Shown: positions 17,119-27,476, counted from the stretch's first letter. The stretch: DNA of 64,000 bases from Bacteroidota bacterium (GCA_024280635.1 JAJRPS010000003.1:1-64000); one strand, 5' to 3'. Notes: generated from the letters alone by a model not told the origin. A program made the numbers and translations.

Positions 17119-19410
17119 TTAGTCTTTATTATGAAGGTAATACATTAATTGCCCAAATGAAATATTTTCATCATTTGGAGATAATTGTTTATGAAACAAT
17201 AGTACAAATTTAGATGACATAAATGACAATATCAATTCTTTTAACCATTGATTTTGAAATACACCACCGCTAAAAGCTATTTTATTGCATCCTGTTTCTT
17301 TCTGATGTTTTAATGCTATATTATTAATATAATGAGCAAGTGTTATATGAAATTTAGCAGCTATAAAATCGGGTTGATATTCCTTTTCCAAGTCCATCAT
17401 TACCCCTTCAATAATTAATTGATTAATGTCTTTTGGTATTTTTTCTCCTATAATATAAGAATAATATTTTGTGAAATTATTAGCTCTAAAGTATCGGTAT
17501 GCTGCGTTTTCCAGTTTTAAAGCTGCCTCTCCCTCATAAGTTTGCTTATCTATATTTAATACAATAGAAGCTACAGCATCAAAAAGTCTTCCTACACTTG
17601 TTGATTTTAATGTTGATGTTGTTATTAACTTTTGAAAGATATTCCATTCGGTTTTTGAAAATTTATTTTCTATTCTACCTTTTATATCTAGATTAGCACA
17701 TAAAACCAATGCAGAAATTCTTGGCTCTTTTGGTAATTTATCTCCTAATATAAAAGGAAACTCATTTATATGATTAACCCTTGTTGTTTTTCCGTTATTA
17801 TAATTGAAAAATTCTCCTCCCCAAATATTCCCATCATCTCCTAGTCCAGTACCATCCCATATTACTCCCAATACATCCTCTTTAGTTCTTAACAAATCAT
17901 TTTCTGCCAATACAGCAAATAAATGTGCTTTATGGTGTTGAACTTTATATAACTCAACACCAAGACTGTTAGCTAAGTCGTTTCCTAATTCAGAAGTAAA
18001 ATAGTTTTGATGTTTGTCTATTAAAATAATTTTAGTGTCAAATTTCAAGATTTGTTTATACTGTTTTAAGTTTTGCTTGAACAATTCTTGTGTATCAAAA
18101 CTATCGGTATTTCCAATATACTGACTAACATGTATTTTTTGATTATTTAAAATTGTAAATGTGCTTTTTAACATCGCACCTAAAGCTAAAATTGGTTTAT
18201 TAGGCAACCTTAAATTTTCTTGAATAAATGAAGGTGCTAATCCTCTTGACCTCCTTATAATTGTTTTGTAAGATTTAATTGAACTTAATTTTACAACACT
18301 ATCATCTTGAGGTATTTTTATTTCACGATTGTTTGATAGGACAATATCAGACAACTCTACTAGGCTTTTTAATGATTTCTTTTCATCAAATAAAATAGGT
18401 GCTCCAGAAACATTAGCGCTTGTATATATAATTGGTTTCTTAAATTTATCTAATAAAATTTTAAATAGTGCAGAATTAGGAAGTACAACTCCTATGGAAT
18501 TTAATCCTGGAGCAATCTCATTTGTAGACAATTTTGTCCACCTATCCATTTCTTTTTTTAAGGTAAACAATATAATTGGAGCGTATAATTCTTCTATTTC
18601 AAGTTTTTCTCCTATTCCCATTTCTACATCTTCTGCTAATTCATAAACATCATGATACATTAATGCAAATGGCTTACTAGGACGTCGCTTTAACTTACGT
18701 AGCCTTTCTATCGCTTTAGGGTTATTAGCATCACAAGTTAACACAAAACCTCCAGTTCCTTTAATAGCTATTATTTTACCTTCTGTCCATTTTTGAACAA
18801 TATAATCTAAATCTAAAAAATTATTAACCCATTCATTATTTTCAAAAAGCGATAATTCTATACGACAAGCTGGACATGAATTGGTTTGAGAATGAAAACG
18901 GCGATTTTTTGGATTTTTATACTCATTTTCACAATTAACACACATTTTATAGCTTATCATTGAGGTTGTTTTCCTATCATATGGCAAATCATTTATAATG
19001 GAAAGTCTTGGTCCACAATTAACACAGGTGGTAAACGGGTATTGGAATCTTCTGTTTTCTAACGCATCTATTTCTTTTATGCAATTATTACAAATTCCAT
19101 AGTCTGGAGTTAAAAACAAGTTGGAATTTTGTGTATTGGAATTGTCATTAATTTGGAATGAATTAAATGATAAACAATCAACCTTTTCATAAACACATGA
19201 TGTAATAATTGCATTTTGGGGTTTCTTCTTTATTAATTGTTCAATTAATTTATCAACATCTGTAGCATTACAATTTAAATAAATAACAACTCCTTCATTT
19301 GTGTTATTAACTGAACCTAACAAAGATTCTGCTGAAAAAAAATTGTATACAAAGGGTCTAAAGCCAACACCCTGCACAATTCCATTAATTCTAATTTTAT
19401 AAGTATCCAC
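17119..19410 (-). CDS. hypF: carbamoyltransferase HypF
   Basis: N-terminal acylphosphatase domain RINGIVQGVGFRPFVYNFF, zinc fingers CNNCIKEIDALENRRFQYPFTTCVNCGPR, VQHHKAHLFAVLAEN. Confidence 0.97.
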   Translation of the reverse strand: MDTYKIRINGIVQGVGFRPFVYNFFSAESLLGSVNNTNEGVVIYLNCNATDVDKLIEQLIKKKPQNAIITSCVYEKVDCLSFNSFQINDNSNTQNSNLFLTPDYGICNNCIKEIDALENRRFQYPFTTCVNCGPRLSIINDLPYDRKTTSMISYKMCVNCENEYKNPKNRRFHSQTNSCPACRIELSLFENNEWVNNFLDLDYIVQKWTEGKIIAIKGTGGFVLTCDANNPKAIERLRKLKRRPSKPFALMYHDVYELAEDVEMGIGEKLEIEELYAPIILFTLKKEMDRWTKLSTNEIAPGLNSIGVVLPNSALFKILLDKFKKPIIYTSANVSGAPILFDEKKSLKSLVELSDIVLSNNREIKIPQDDSVVKLSSIKSYKTIIRRSRGLAPSFIQENLRLPNKPILALGAMLKSTFTILNNQKIHVSQYIGNTDSFDTQELFKQNLKQYKQILKFDTKIILIDKHQNYFTSELGNDLANSLGVELYKVQHHKAHLFAVLAENDLLRTKEDVLGVIWDGTGLGDDGNIWGGEFFNYNNGKTTRVNHINEFPFILGDKLPKEPRISALVLCANLDIKGRIENKFSKTEWNIFQKLITTSTLKSTSVGRLFDAVASIVLNIDKQTYEGEAALKLENAAYRYFRANNFTKYYSYIIGEKIPKDINQLIIEGVMMDLEKEYQPDFIAAKFHITLAHYINNIALKHQKETGCNKIAFSGGVFQNQWLKELILSFMSSKFVLLFHKQLSPNDENISFGQLMYYLHNKD

Positions 19411-19416
19411 GTATTT

Positions 19417-19947
19417 TTATTCTCCTTTATTATGTATTTCTCTACACAGCTTTAAAATTGCATCAATAGCTTTTGGAACAGAAGCTTCCACTTTTTCAGT
19501 CATACCAACAACCATTGGTTGAATGCCATTTACAGATATTGTTATAAGGTGAAGCTCTGGTAGTTTATCTAGTATATACAAAGCTTCAACCATATCTTTT
19601 AATCCAACATCATGTACGCTCAATGACTTGGGAAAATCGGAAGCAAATTTTGGATACCTAACTACAATTGTTCCCGGTTCTAAATCATCCATAGTTGCAT
19701 CTAAAAAAACAACCTTTCCATACTCATCAAATACATTCATTAAAAAGAAACCTCCTGTACCTCCATCTAATACCTCTACATATTCTGGAAGCTCCATTCC
19801 TTCCATTTCATGTATTATATGAACTCCTACTCCTTCATCTCCCATTAAGTAGTTTCCGATGCCTAATACTAGTATTTTATCTTTTTTATTTTCAAAAAAA
19901 ATATTTGTTAAGTTTGCTGTTATAGAAGATATCTCTTTTTTTGCCAT
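19417..19947 (-). CDS. hyaD: hydrogenase maturation protease (HyaD/HupD family)
   Basis: VLGIGNYLMGDEGVGVHII; EVLDGGTGGFFLM; LSVHDVGLKD. Confidence 0.95.
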   Translation of the reverse strand: MAKKEISSITANLTNIFFENKKDKILVLGIGNYLMGDEGVGVHIIHEMEGMELPEYVEVLDGGTGGFFLMNVFDEYGKVVFLDATMDDLEPGTIVVRYPKFASDFPKSLSVHDVGLKDMVEALYILDKLPELHLITISVNGIQPMVVGMTEKVEASVPKAIDAILKLCREIHNKGE

Positions 19948-20022
19948 TTTATCTTTTTTATTAAAAAAAAAGGTATTTTTACCACTAAGTAAAAATACCT
20001 TTTCAAAAATAATTTCTACTAA

Positions 20023-20844
20023 TTATTCTTTATTTTTAAATTTATTATTTTCATCGTAATTCAGGTCAGAATCTTCATCACTCTCTTTTGAAAAATCAAT
20101 ACCTGTTTTCTTAACTCTTTCTGTTCTTACAAATTTAAATCCACTTATCATTGCAGATACTTCTCCCCTTGCATGTAACCATCCATGAAAAAGAACTAAA
20201 TAAATATGTATTATAATAAATAATATAATTAACCACATTGAAATTCTGTGAATTTGTCTTGCAACAAAGTCACCCCCTAAAAGATCAGGAACCCAAGAAA
20301 ATAGTTTTGGAAGCCACCAACTAGATAAATCTGAATACAAACCAAATCCTGTAAAAACAAGAGCTAACCCTACAAAAAACATTATTACGTAAGCAGATGT
20401 TGCCATATAATTATGCCCTATACTAATGTCGGATAAATTATGTTTTTTCTCTTTCATTAATAATACATCGTACTTTATAACATGCCAAATGTTACCTATT
20501 GCTTTTTTATTAATGGTAAAATCTCTATTAAATGGCAAGAATGCTGTCCAATGCGCATATTCGTTTCCTACAAATGCCCAGTAAAAACGCAATATCATTA
20601 CTCCAAAAAATACATAAGCTGCAATAAAATGAATCACTTTTACTTTTGCAAATAAGAATGTATTCCACGCTTCTGATTGCGACATAAGTGCTGGAGGATC
20701 TCCTATTATAAATCCTGTTACACTTAACACTAATATAGCAACTACATTAGCCCAATGAAATATACGTACAGGTAATTGCCAAACATATACTCTTTTATAT
20801 GACTTTGTAGGTATTTTAGTAATTTCTTTTTTATTTGTATCCAT
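20023..20844 (-). CDS. hyaC: Ni/Fe-hydrogenase b-type cytochrome subunit
   Basis: VYVWQLPVRIFHWANVVAILVLSVTGFIIG; MWLIILFIIIHIYLVLFHGWLHARGEVSAMISGFKF. Confidence 0.95.
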   Translation of the reverse strand: MDTNKKEITKIPTKSYKRVYVWQLPVRIFHWANVVAILVLSVTGFIIGDPPALMSQSEAWNTFLFAKVKVIHFIAAYVFFGVMILRFYWAFVGNEYAHWTAFLPFNRDFTINKKAIGNIWHVIKYDVLLMKEKKHNLSDISIGHNYMATSAYVIMFFVGLALVFTGFGLYSDLSSWWLPKLFSWVPDLLGGDFVARQIHRISMWLIILFIIIHIYLVLFHGWLHARGEVSAMISGFKFVRTERVKKTGIDFSKESDEDSDLNYDENNKFKNKE

Positions 20845-20873
20845 ATTTATTGAAAATAATGATTAGAAATTAA

Positions 20874-22670
20874 TTATACTGAACAAACTGATATTCCATC
20901 AACGCCTACAATATGTTTTCCATGTTCATCATATAAATGAACAGAACAAGCAATACAAGGGTCAAATGAATGAATTGTTCTTAAAATTTCCAAAGGCAAG
21001 TTATCATCTGCAACGGGAGTACCTAATAAGGTAGATTCATACGCAGAACGCTGTCCTTTTGGATCTCTAGGAGATGCATTCCAAGTAGAAGGAACTACTT
21101 GTTGATAATTATCTGTTTTACCATCTTTAATTTTAATCCAATGACTTAAAGCACCACGAGGAGCTTCTCCAAACCCAACACCTTTACATTCTTTTGGCCA
21201 AGTTTCTGGTTCCCATTTATCATGGTTTGCCATACGATCATCACCATTTTTAATGTTGGTCATTAATTGTTTAAAATCATCTTGCGCCCAATTTGCAGCT
21301 TCAGCAGCGCAAATTGCTCTTGCAGCTGTTCTTCCTAAAGTTGAAAATAATGCTGTAGCTGGCACATTAAGAGTACTTAAAACTGTGTCTACATAATGTT
21401 TTGTTGATTCTACTCCAGAAACATAATTAACTAAAACTCTAGCTAATGGACCTACTTCCATAGGCTTTCCTTTCCAACGTGGTGTTTTAATAAAGCTATA
21501 TTTTTCTTCAACATTTAAGAAATCATAAGGTGGTTTAGGTCCTGAATAATTAATATTTGTTTCTCCTTCCCAAGGTTCTAATCCTTCTTTATCTCCATCA
21601 ACCTTATCATAATCATACCAAGAGTTGTTTATGTATTCTTTAATATAATCACTATTTTCAACATTTCTATTTCCAACATCATGTATTTTAGTTAAATCTC
21701 CGTCTAAAATAACACCTGGTTTATATCTATAAGTATCTACATCATTGTAACTTCCTGTAGGGAATTCACCATAACTCATATAGTTTTTAAATCCTGTTCC
21801 TATTGCCCCCCAGTCTTTATAGAAACCTCCGATAGCAATAACATCCGGTAAGTAAACTTCATCTACAAACTTTTTACCATCGTTAATAAGCCTTTCAACA
21901 AAAGCTAATCTTTCAGCATTCAATCCTCCTGCATCATCTGTATTTATTGCACAAGCCATACCCCCAACTAAGTAATTTGGGTGTGGATTTTTACCTCCAA
22001 AAATAGCATGTACTTTTACAATTTCTTTTTGCCATTCTAAAGCTTCTAAATAATGAGCTGTAGCCATTAAATTTGCTTCTGGCGGTAATTTCATTTGAGG
22101 ATGTCCCCAATATCCGTTAGCGAAAATACCTAACTGTCCACTTTCAACAAATTTTGTTAACCTTTTTTGTAAATCAGCAAAATAACCAGGAGAGCTTTTT
22201 GCCCATGGAGAAATACTTTGTGCCAATTCTGATGTCGCTTTAGGATCTGCTTTTAATGAGCTAACTATATCTACCCAGTCCAATGCATGTAAGTGATAAA
22301 AATGCACAACATGATCATGCATATATAACACTTGTAACATTATATTCCTAACCAATTCTGCATTTGGCGGAACCACAATTCCGATAGCATCTTCCACTGC
22401 CCTAACTGAAACTAAAGCATGCATACTCGTACACACCCCACATGTTCTTTGTACAAACGCCCAAACATCTCTAGGATCTCTTCCTTTTACTATATTTTCA
22501 AGACCACGAACCATCGTACAAGAGCTCCAAGCATCAACAATAACACCATCTTTAACCTCCGCTTCTATTCTTAAGTGCCCTTCAATTCTACTAATTGGAT
22601 CAACAACAATTCTGTTCCCTCCATTTTTACCTAATTTTGTAGGTATTTGCCCTTCTTTATTTTCTGACAT
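20874..22670 (-). CDS. hyaB: [NiFe]-hydrogenase large subunit, group 1
   Basis: L1 motif RTCGVCTSMHAL and L2 motif DPCIACSVH; DPISRIEGHLRIE; C-terminal extension after the L2 His for protease cleavage. Confidence 0.98.
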   Translation of the reverse strand: MSENKEGQIPTKLGKNGGNRIVVDPISRIEGHLRIEAEVKDGVIVDAWSSCTMVRGLENIVKGRDPRDVWAFVQRTCGVCTSMHALVSVRAVEDAIGIVVPPNAELVRNIMLQVLYMHDHVVHFYHLHALDWVDIVSSLKADPKATSELAQSISPWAKSSPGYFADLQKRLTKFVESGQLGIFANGYWGHPQMKLPPEANLMATAHYLEALEWQKEIVKVHAIFGGKNPHPNYLVGGMACAINTDDAGGLNAERLAFVERLINDGKKFVDEVYLPDVIAIGGFYKDWGAIGTGFKNYMSYGEFPTGSYNDVDTYRYKPGVILDGDLTKIHDVGNRNVENSDYIKEYINNSWYDYDKVDGDKEGLEPWEGETNINYSGPKPPYDFLNVEEKYSFIKTPRWKGKPMEVGPLARVLVNYVSGVESTKHYVDTVLSTLNVPATALFSTLGRTAARAICAAEAANWAQDDFKQLMTNIKNGDDRMANHDKWEPETWPKECKGVGFGEAPRGALSHWIKIKDGKTDNYQQVVPSTWNASPRDPKGQRSAYESTLLGTPVADDNLPLEILRTIHSFDPCIACSVHLYDEHGKHIVGVDGISVCSV

Positions 22671-22718
22671 TTAAAATTATTTTAATATGAATAAATTCCT
22701 TCTAAACTTAAATTAACC

Positions 22719-23852
22719 TTATCTTTCGTTTTCTGGAATCTGTAAATTATCTTTATTTTCTATTCCTTTATTAATTCGTCTAGATACGTCTTTCCTTTTC
22801 TTAACAAGACTTGCTACCGCATGAACACCAACACCAACTGCTAATGCTCCTGCCACTGCTTTCCCTACTCCATCTGCAGTTGCTTCAATTCCAAATCCAG
22901 GTAAAGCAGTTAATCTTTCATAGAAAGGTCCGTTATCCCAGAAGTCATCTTCACTACATCCAATACATCCGTGTCCTGACTGAATAGGGAAACTAACCCC
23001 TCCATTCCATTTAATAGTACCACATGAATTATACGTCATTGGCCCTTTACAACCTACTTTATATAAACAATATCCTTTTTTAGCATTTTCATCATCAAAA
23101 GATTCTGCAAATAAACCTGCATCATAATAGGCTCTTCTATAGCAACTATCATGAACTCTTTTTGCATAAAAAGCTTTTGGTCTGTTCTGTCTATCTAATT
23201 CTGGTAATTTACCAAAAGCCACAACATGTACAATAATACCAGCCATTACCTCTCCAATTGGAGGACAACCTGGTACTCGTATAACGGGTTTGTTTGTTAG
23301 CTTATGAATAGGGGTAGCATTTGTTGGGTTAGGAGCTGCCGCCTGAACGCATCCATTAGAAGCACAAGAACCCCATGCAATAATTGCTTTAGCTCCTTCT
23401 GCTGCTTCTTTAAATTGCTCAATAGCTGTTTTACCTGCAATACAACAATAGTTCCCATCATCACCAGTAGGGATAGATCCTTCAACACATAATATATATT
23501 CACCATGATATTTTTTCATAGTATCATGTTTTGCAGCTTCTGCCTGATGCCCAGAAGCAGCCATCAATGTTAATGAATAATCTAATGATATTTTATCTAA
23601 AATAATATCTGCTACAATTGGATGATCTGACCTAATAAATGATTCACTACAACATGTGCACTCTTGATAATGATCCCAAATAACTGGCAATCTAGGTGTT
23701 TTTTCTAATGCCTTAGTAATTTGACCTATAGCAGAGTTTTGTAACCCCATAAATGCTGCCATATAAGTTGTGAATTTCATAAAATCTCTTCTTGAATAAC
23801 CTTGCTTGATTATTGTTTGAAGATAAGTATCTCTTTCTTTGTTTATAGCCAT
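22719..23852 (-). CDS. hyaA: [NiFe]-hydrogenase small subunit with Tat signal and O2-tolerant-type proximal cluster ligands
   Basis: YSRRDFMKFTTYMAAFMGL Tat motif; ECTCCSESFIRSD (extra Cys); GNYCCIAGK; C-terminal hydrophobic anchor GKAVAGALAVGVGVHAVASLV. Confidence 0.97.
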   Translation of the reverse strand: MAINKERDTYLQTIIKQGYSRRDFMKFTTYMAAFMGLQNSAIGQITKALEKTPRLPVIWDHYQECTCCSESFIRSDHPIVADIILDKISLDYSLTLMAASGHQAEAAKHDTMKKYHGEYILCVEGSIPTGDDGNYCCIAGKTAIEQFKEAAEGAKAIIAWGSCASNGCVQAAAPNPTNATPIHKLTNKPVIRVPGCPPIGEVMAGIIVHVVAFGKLPELDRQNRPKAFYAKRVHDSCYRRAYYDAGLFAESFDDENAKKGYCLYKVGCKGPMTYNSCGTIKWNGGVSFPIQSGHGCIGCSEDDFWDNGPFYERLTALPGFGIEATADGVGKAVAGALAVGVGVHAVASLVKKRKDVSRRINKGIENKDNLQIPENER

Positions 23853-23945
23853 AATAAATTAAAATATTATTAATATCTGGAATAAAGATAGTTTATTTAT
23901 TTTACACTAAAACATGTTTTTTTTATTTAAATTTATTCTAAATTA

Positions 23946-24647
23946 TTAATTCGTCAAACTCAACCAATAAACACCAATGATTATAGCAAATGCACCTCCC
24001 AATAAACGAATACCTTTGAAGAAAATATCATTATTTTGTCGTTTAGAAATAAAGGCTATTTGACCCAAAATAAATGCATAAATAGTCATTGCTAAAACAG
24101 TTCCTATTGCAAAACCAATAATATACATAACACTTTCAAATTGAGATTCAAACCCTAAAGCCGGCAATAAAAGTAAGAAATGAGCCACCCCTGCTAAACC
24201 ATGTAAAAACCCAATACTAAAAGCTGAAAATAAACTTTGTTTTTGCCTAACGTCATCTGCATGATTATGTTCTTTCAAATCACCTTTAAAACTATGCGAA
24301 TGAACAAACTCCCCATTTTCTGCATGAATATGAGCATGGTTATGATTATTAGATTCTTTAAATAAACGAAACAAAGCCCATCCTCCTACACCTATTAAAA
24401 CATAAGCAACTAATTGCTCACTGTGTTTAGAAATAACTTCCACAGGAATTAAATCTTTGAGAAATAAAAACAAAACCCCAATCAAAAGCATCCCGATTAA
24501 ATGGCCTAACCCCCACAACAAACCAATTTTCCAAGCTTTTCTTTTAGATACTATAGCCAACGGTGTAACTGCTGCTAGATGGTCTGGTCCGGATATAACA
24601 TGTAACAACGAAGCTAAAGTTCCTGCTACTAATGGAATATTTATCAT
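23946..24647 (-). CDS. NicO/UreH-type nickel (metal) transporter-like membrane protein
   Basis: SGPDHLAAVTPLAIVSKRKAWKIGLLWGLGHLIGML; His-rich loop NNHNHAHIHAENGEFVHSHSFKGDLKEHNHADD; lies upstream of hydrogenase genes on the same strand. Confidence 0.8.
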   Translation of the reverse strand: MINIPLVAGTLASLLHVISGPDHLAAVTPLAIVSKRKAWKIGLLWGLGHLIGMLLIGVLFLFLKDLIPVEVISKHSEQLVAYVLIGVGGWALFRLFKESNNHNHAHIHAENGEFVHSHSFKGDLKEHNHADDVRQKQSLFSAFSIGFLHGLAGVAHFLLLLPALGFESQFESVMYIIGFAIGTVLAMTIYAFILGQIAFISKRQNNDIFFKGIRLLGGAFAIIIGVYWLSLTN

Positions 24648-24820
24648 TGAATTATATTTTTATTTATTTACAAAATTATGTATTTTGAATTTAAATCCGA
24701 ATCTATACTTATTTAAGTTGCTAAATAAACAACTCTAAAAAGTATTGTCATTTTTTAAACAACTACTCTATAATTATAAAGAGATAAGCTTAATCTTTTT
24801 CCTCAAAGAGCTCCGCTTCG

Positions 24821-24888
24821 AAAAAATAAAGTCGCTAAAAAAGTAATTTCAAGTAAACTTGATTACTTTTTTAGCGACTTTATTTTTT
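24821..24888 (-). terminator. very long hairpin downstream of tRNA-Arg (27-bp perfect arms plus inner 5-bp stem)
   Basis: aaaaaataaagtcgctaaaaaagtaat (24821-24847) and its exact reverse complement (24862-24888); inner caagt-aa-acttg. Confidence 0.8.
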
Positions 24889-24893
24889 ATTCG

Positions 24894-24967
24894 TGACCGC
24901 GAAGGGACTCGAACCCCCAACCCTCAGAGCCGAAATCTGATATTCTATCCAGTTGAACTACGCAGCC
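24894..24967 (-). tRNA. tRNA-Arg (anticodon TCG)
   Basis: GGCTGCG...CGCGGTC acceptor pairing (with G-T wobbles), anticodon arm TCAGA-TTTCGGC-TCTGA, T arm GGGGGTTCGAGTCCCTT (minus strand); CCA not encoded. Confidence 0.9.
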
Positions 24968-24977
24968 AATATTTATA

Positions 24978-25427
24978 TTACATCAAATTTTTCTTAACTA
25001 AAGTAGATATGGTTTTACCATCTGCTTGACCAGCAACTTCTTTATTTACAGATCCCATTACCTTTCCCATGTCTTTCATACCGCTTGCTCCTAAAGTTTC
25101 TATTACTTGTAAAACAACTTTTTCTACTTCAGATTCCGTTAATTGTTCTGGTAAAAATTGCGCTATAATTGCTGCTTGTTCCAATTCAGGTTGTGCTAAA
25201 TCTTCACGTCCTTGCTCACTAAAAATAGCTGCACTATCTTTGCGTTGCTTTACTAATTTTTGAACAAGTTTCACTTCTTCCTCTTCCGTTAATTCTTCTT
25301 TAGACCCTGTTTTTGTTTGCGCCAATAATATTTCGGATTTAATAGCTCTTAAAGAGGTTAAGGCAACTTGATTTTTAGCCTTCATTGCTGCTTTTAATTG
25401 CACCATTACTTCTGTTGATAAACTCAT
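24978..25427 (-). CDS. GatB/YqeY domain-containing protein
   Basis: LSTEVMVQLKAAMKAKNQVALTSLRAIKSEILLAQ...; likely start MSLSTEV at 25427 (the ORF extends to 25466). Confidence 0.93.
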   Translation of the reverse strand: MSLSTEVMVQLKAAMKAKNQVALTSLRAIKSEILLAQTKTGSKEELTEEEEVKLVQKLVKQRKDSAAIFSEQGREDLAQPELEQAAIIAQFLPEQLTESEVEKVVLQVIETLGASGMKDMGKVMGSVNKEVAGQADGKTISTLVKKNLM

Positions 25428-25486
25428 CTTTTTACGTTTTAATTCTTTTATAATTTCTAAATTCAATTGAAATAAACCTCGAGAGA

Positions 25487-27454
25487 TTAATCTACATTAT
25501 CATGTAAAAATGAATTGTTTGATCGTAATTGGATATCATCATTACTATCTGCACCTAATGTTGTACGTGAAATAGTACCATCTCCTTGTTGCTCATTCAA
25601 TTCTATTCCTTTACGCACAAAAGCAGGTTGACGCTCTATTTCATCAATATTTTTATTAATATTAGAACGGAAATTGTAATTAAAACGTTTTAAATTTCGT
25701 TTACGCCCTTCTGCTAATAACTTATTAGCTTCTTCAATAGGAAGTTCAAACAAATCTACTTCTACCTCTTCTTTTGCTTCATCTAATGGCGCAACAGATT
25801 CTACTACTTTTTCTTTAACCACAAATGCTTCTGTTGTTGTTTCGGCAACCGCATTTTCATCTTCTTGAACATCCAACACGTATTTTATAATACCTTGATC
25901 ATTATGCTCGGTTACAGCAACTACTTCCGTAGGTGCATTCACTTCTATTTCTGAAACGGTATCTTCTAAATTAAAGACTATTTTTTCAGATTTCTCTGTT
26001 GTTTCTGTTATTTCTGTTTCTGATAACGGCTGAAACAAATCGGTAGTTGCTGCTTCAATTGGCATATCAAAAGAAATGGTAGTTTGCTCTTCTACTTCAA
26101 CTACGTCCTCTTCTTTTTCTGCTGTATCTGAAGAAACATCGGTAATAATAAATGCATCTTCTAATGCTGCAGGCAACATTACTTCATCATATATAACATC
26201 AATATTTTTAATCTCTTCCGTAGTAGATACTAAATTTACTAATGAATCTTCAACAACTTCTTCTTCAAATAAATTGTGAATAATTAGAGGTGCTTCATCT
26301 ATTTTTTTGGGTGCAACTACTGCTTTATCTTCTATTGTACTCTCTTTAGTTGGTAATTGAATATCTGAAATCACATTTTTAGCAGACAATACTTGTGTTA
26401 CCGATTGATCATCACCTAACGCGTGTATGATTTTTTTAGTTTCTGTATCTACAATACTATCTTGTTGTGCGGCATCAAAACCCGTAGCAACTACAGTTAC
26501 TGAAATTTCACCGTCTGCCAGTTTTTCATCTTCTCCAACTCCTTGAATAATATTTGCATTATTACCCGCTTCTGTTTGGATGTATTCATTAATTTCACCC
26601 ATTTCATCCATGGTAATTTCTTCTGATCCTGAAAGAATTAACAAGAGTACATTTTTAGCTCCTGTAATTTTATTATCATTTAGCAAAGGTGAGTCTAACG
26701 CTTTTGAAACAGCCTCAATAGCTCTACCTGCTCCAGATGCTACGGCAGACCCCATGATTGCACTTCCTCCATTTTCCAAAACGGTACGTGCATCTCTAAG
26801 GTCAATATTTTGAATATAGTGATGGGTAATTACTTCTGCAATACTTTTTGCGGCGGTAGCTAACACCTCATCTGCTTTTGCAAAACCTGCTTTAAACCCT
26901 AAATTACCATACACCTCACGTAGCTTATTATTGTTGATGACAATTAAGGAATCTACTTCTTTTCTTAATTTTTCAATACCTATTTGTGCTTGTTCGTTTC
27001 GTTTTTTACCTTCAAATACAAACGGAACGGTTACAATACCTACTGTTAACACACCTGCTTCTTTTGCCATTTTAGCAATAATCGGTGCTGCTCCTGTACC
27101 GGTACCACCACCCATACCTGCAGTAATAAATATCATTTTAGTGTTGGTATCTAACATTTCTGCAAGCACATCAAAACTTTCAATAGCAGATTCCTCCCCT
27201 ACATTAGGGTCTGCTCCCGCCCCTAAACCTTCTGTTATGGAAACTCCTAACTGAATTTTGTTGGGTACAGGGCTATTGTTTAGTGCTTGTGCATCTGTAT
27301 TACAAATAACAAAATCTACTCCAACAATACCTGACTTAAACATGTGATTAATAGCATTGCTACCTCCACCTCCTACACCAATTACCTTGATTACATTTGA
27401 CCTGTTTTTTGGTAAATCAAAAGATATACCTCCGAATTCTGTGCTACTACTCAT
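25487..27454 (-). CDS. ftsZ: cell division protein FtsZ with a long C-terminal region
   Basis: IKVIGVGGGGSNAINHMF, TAGMGGGTGTGAAPIIA; 655 aa. Confidence 0.98.
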   Translation of the reverse strand: MSSSTEFGGISFDLPKNRSNVIKVIGVGGGGSNAINHMFKSGIVGVDFVICNTDAQALNNSPVPNKIQLGVSITEGLGAGADPNVGEESAIESFDVLAEMLDTNTKMIFITAGMGGGTGTGAAPIIAKMAKEAGVLTVGIVTVPFVFEGKKRNEQAQIGIEKLRKEVDSLIVINNNKLREVYGNLGFKAGFAKADEVLATAAKSIAEVITHHYIQNIDLRDARTVLENGGSAIMGSAVASGAGRAIEAVSKALDSPLLNDNKITGAKNVLLLILSGSEEITMDEMGEINEYIQTEAGNNANIIQGVGEDEKLADGEISVTVVATGFDAAQQDSIVDTETKKIIHALGDDQSVTQVLSAKNVISDIQLPTKESTIEDKAVVAPKKIDEAPLIIHNLFEEEVVEDSLVNLVSTTEEIKNIDVIYDEVMLPAALEDAFIITDVSSDTAEKEEDVVEVEEQTTISFDMPIEAATTDLFQPLSETEITETTEKSEKIVFNLEDTVSEIEVNAPTEVVAVTEHNDQGIIKYVLDVQEDENAVAETTTEAFVVKEKVVESVAPLDEAKEEVEVDLFELPIEEANKLLAEGRKRNLKRFNYNFRSNINKNIDEIERQPAFVRKGIELNEQQGDGTISRTTLGADSNDDIQLRSNNSFLHDNVD

Positions 27455-27476
27455 CCTTCTTCTCTTTATAGTTATA

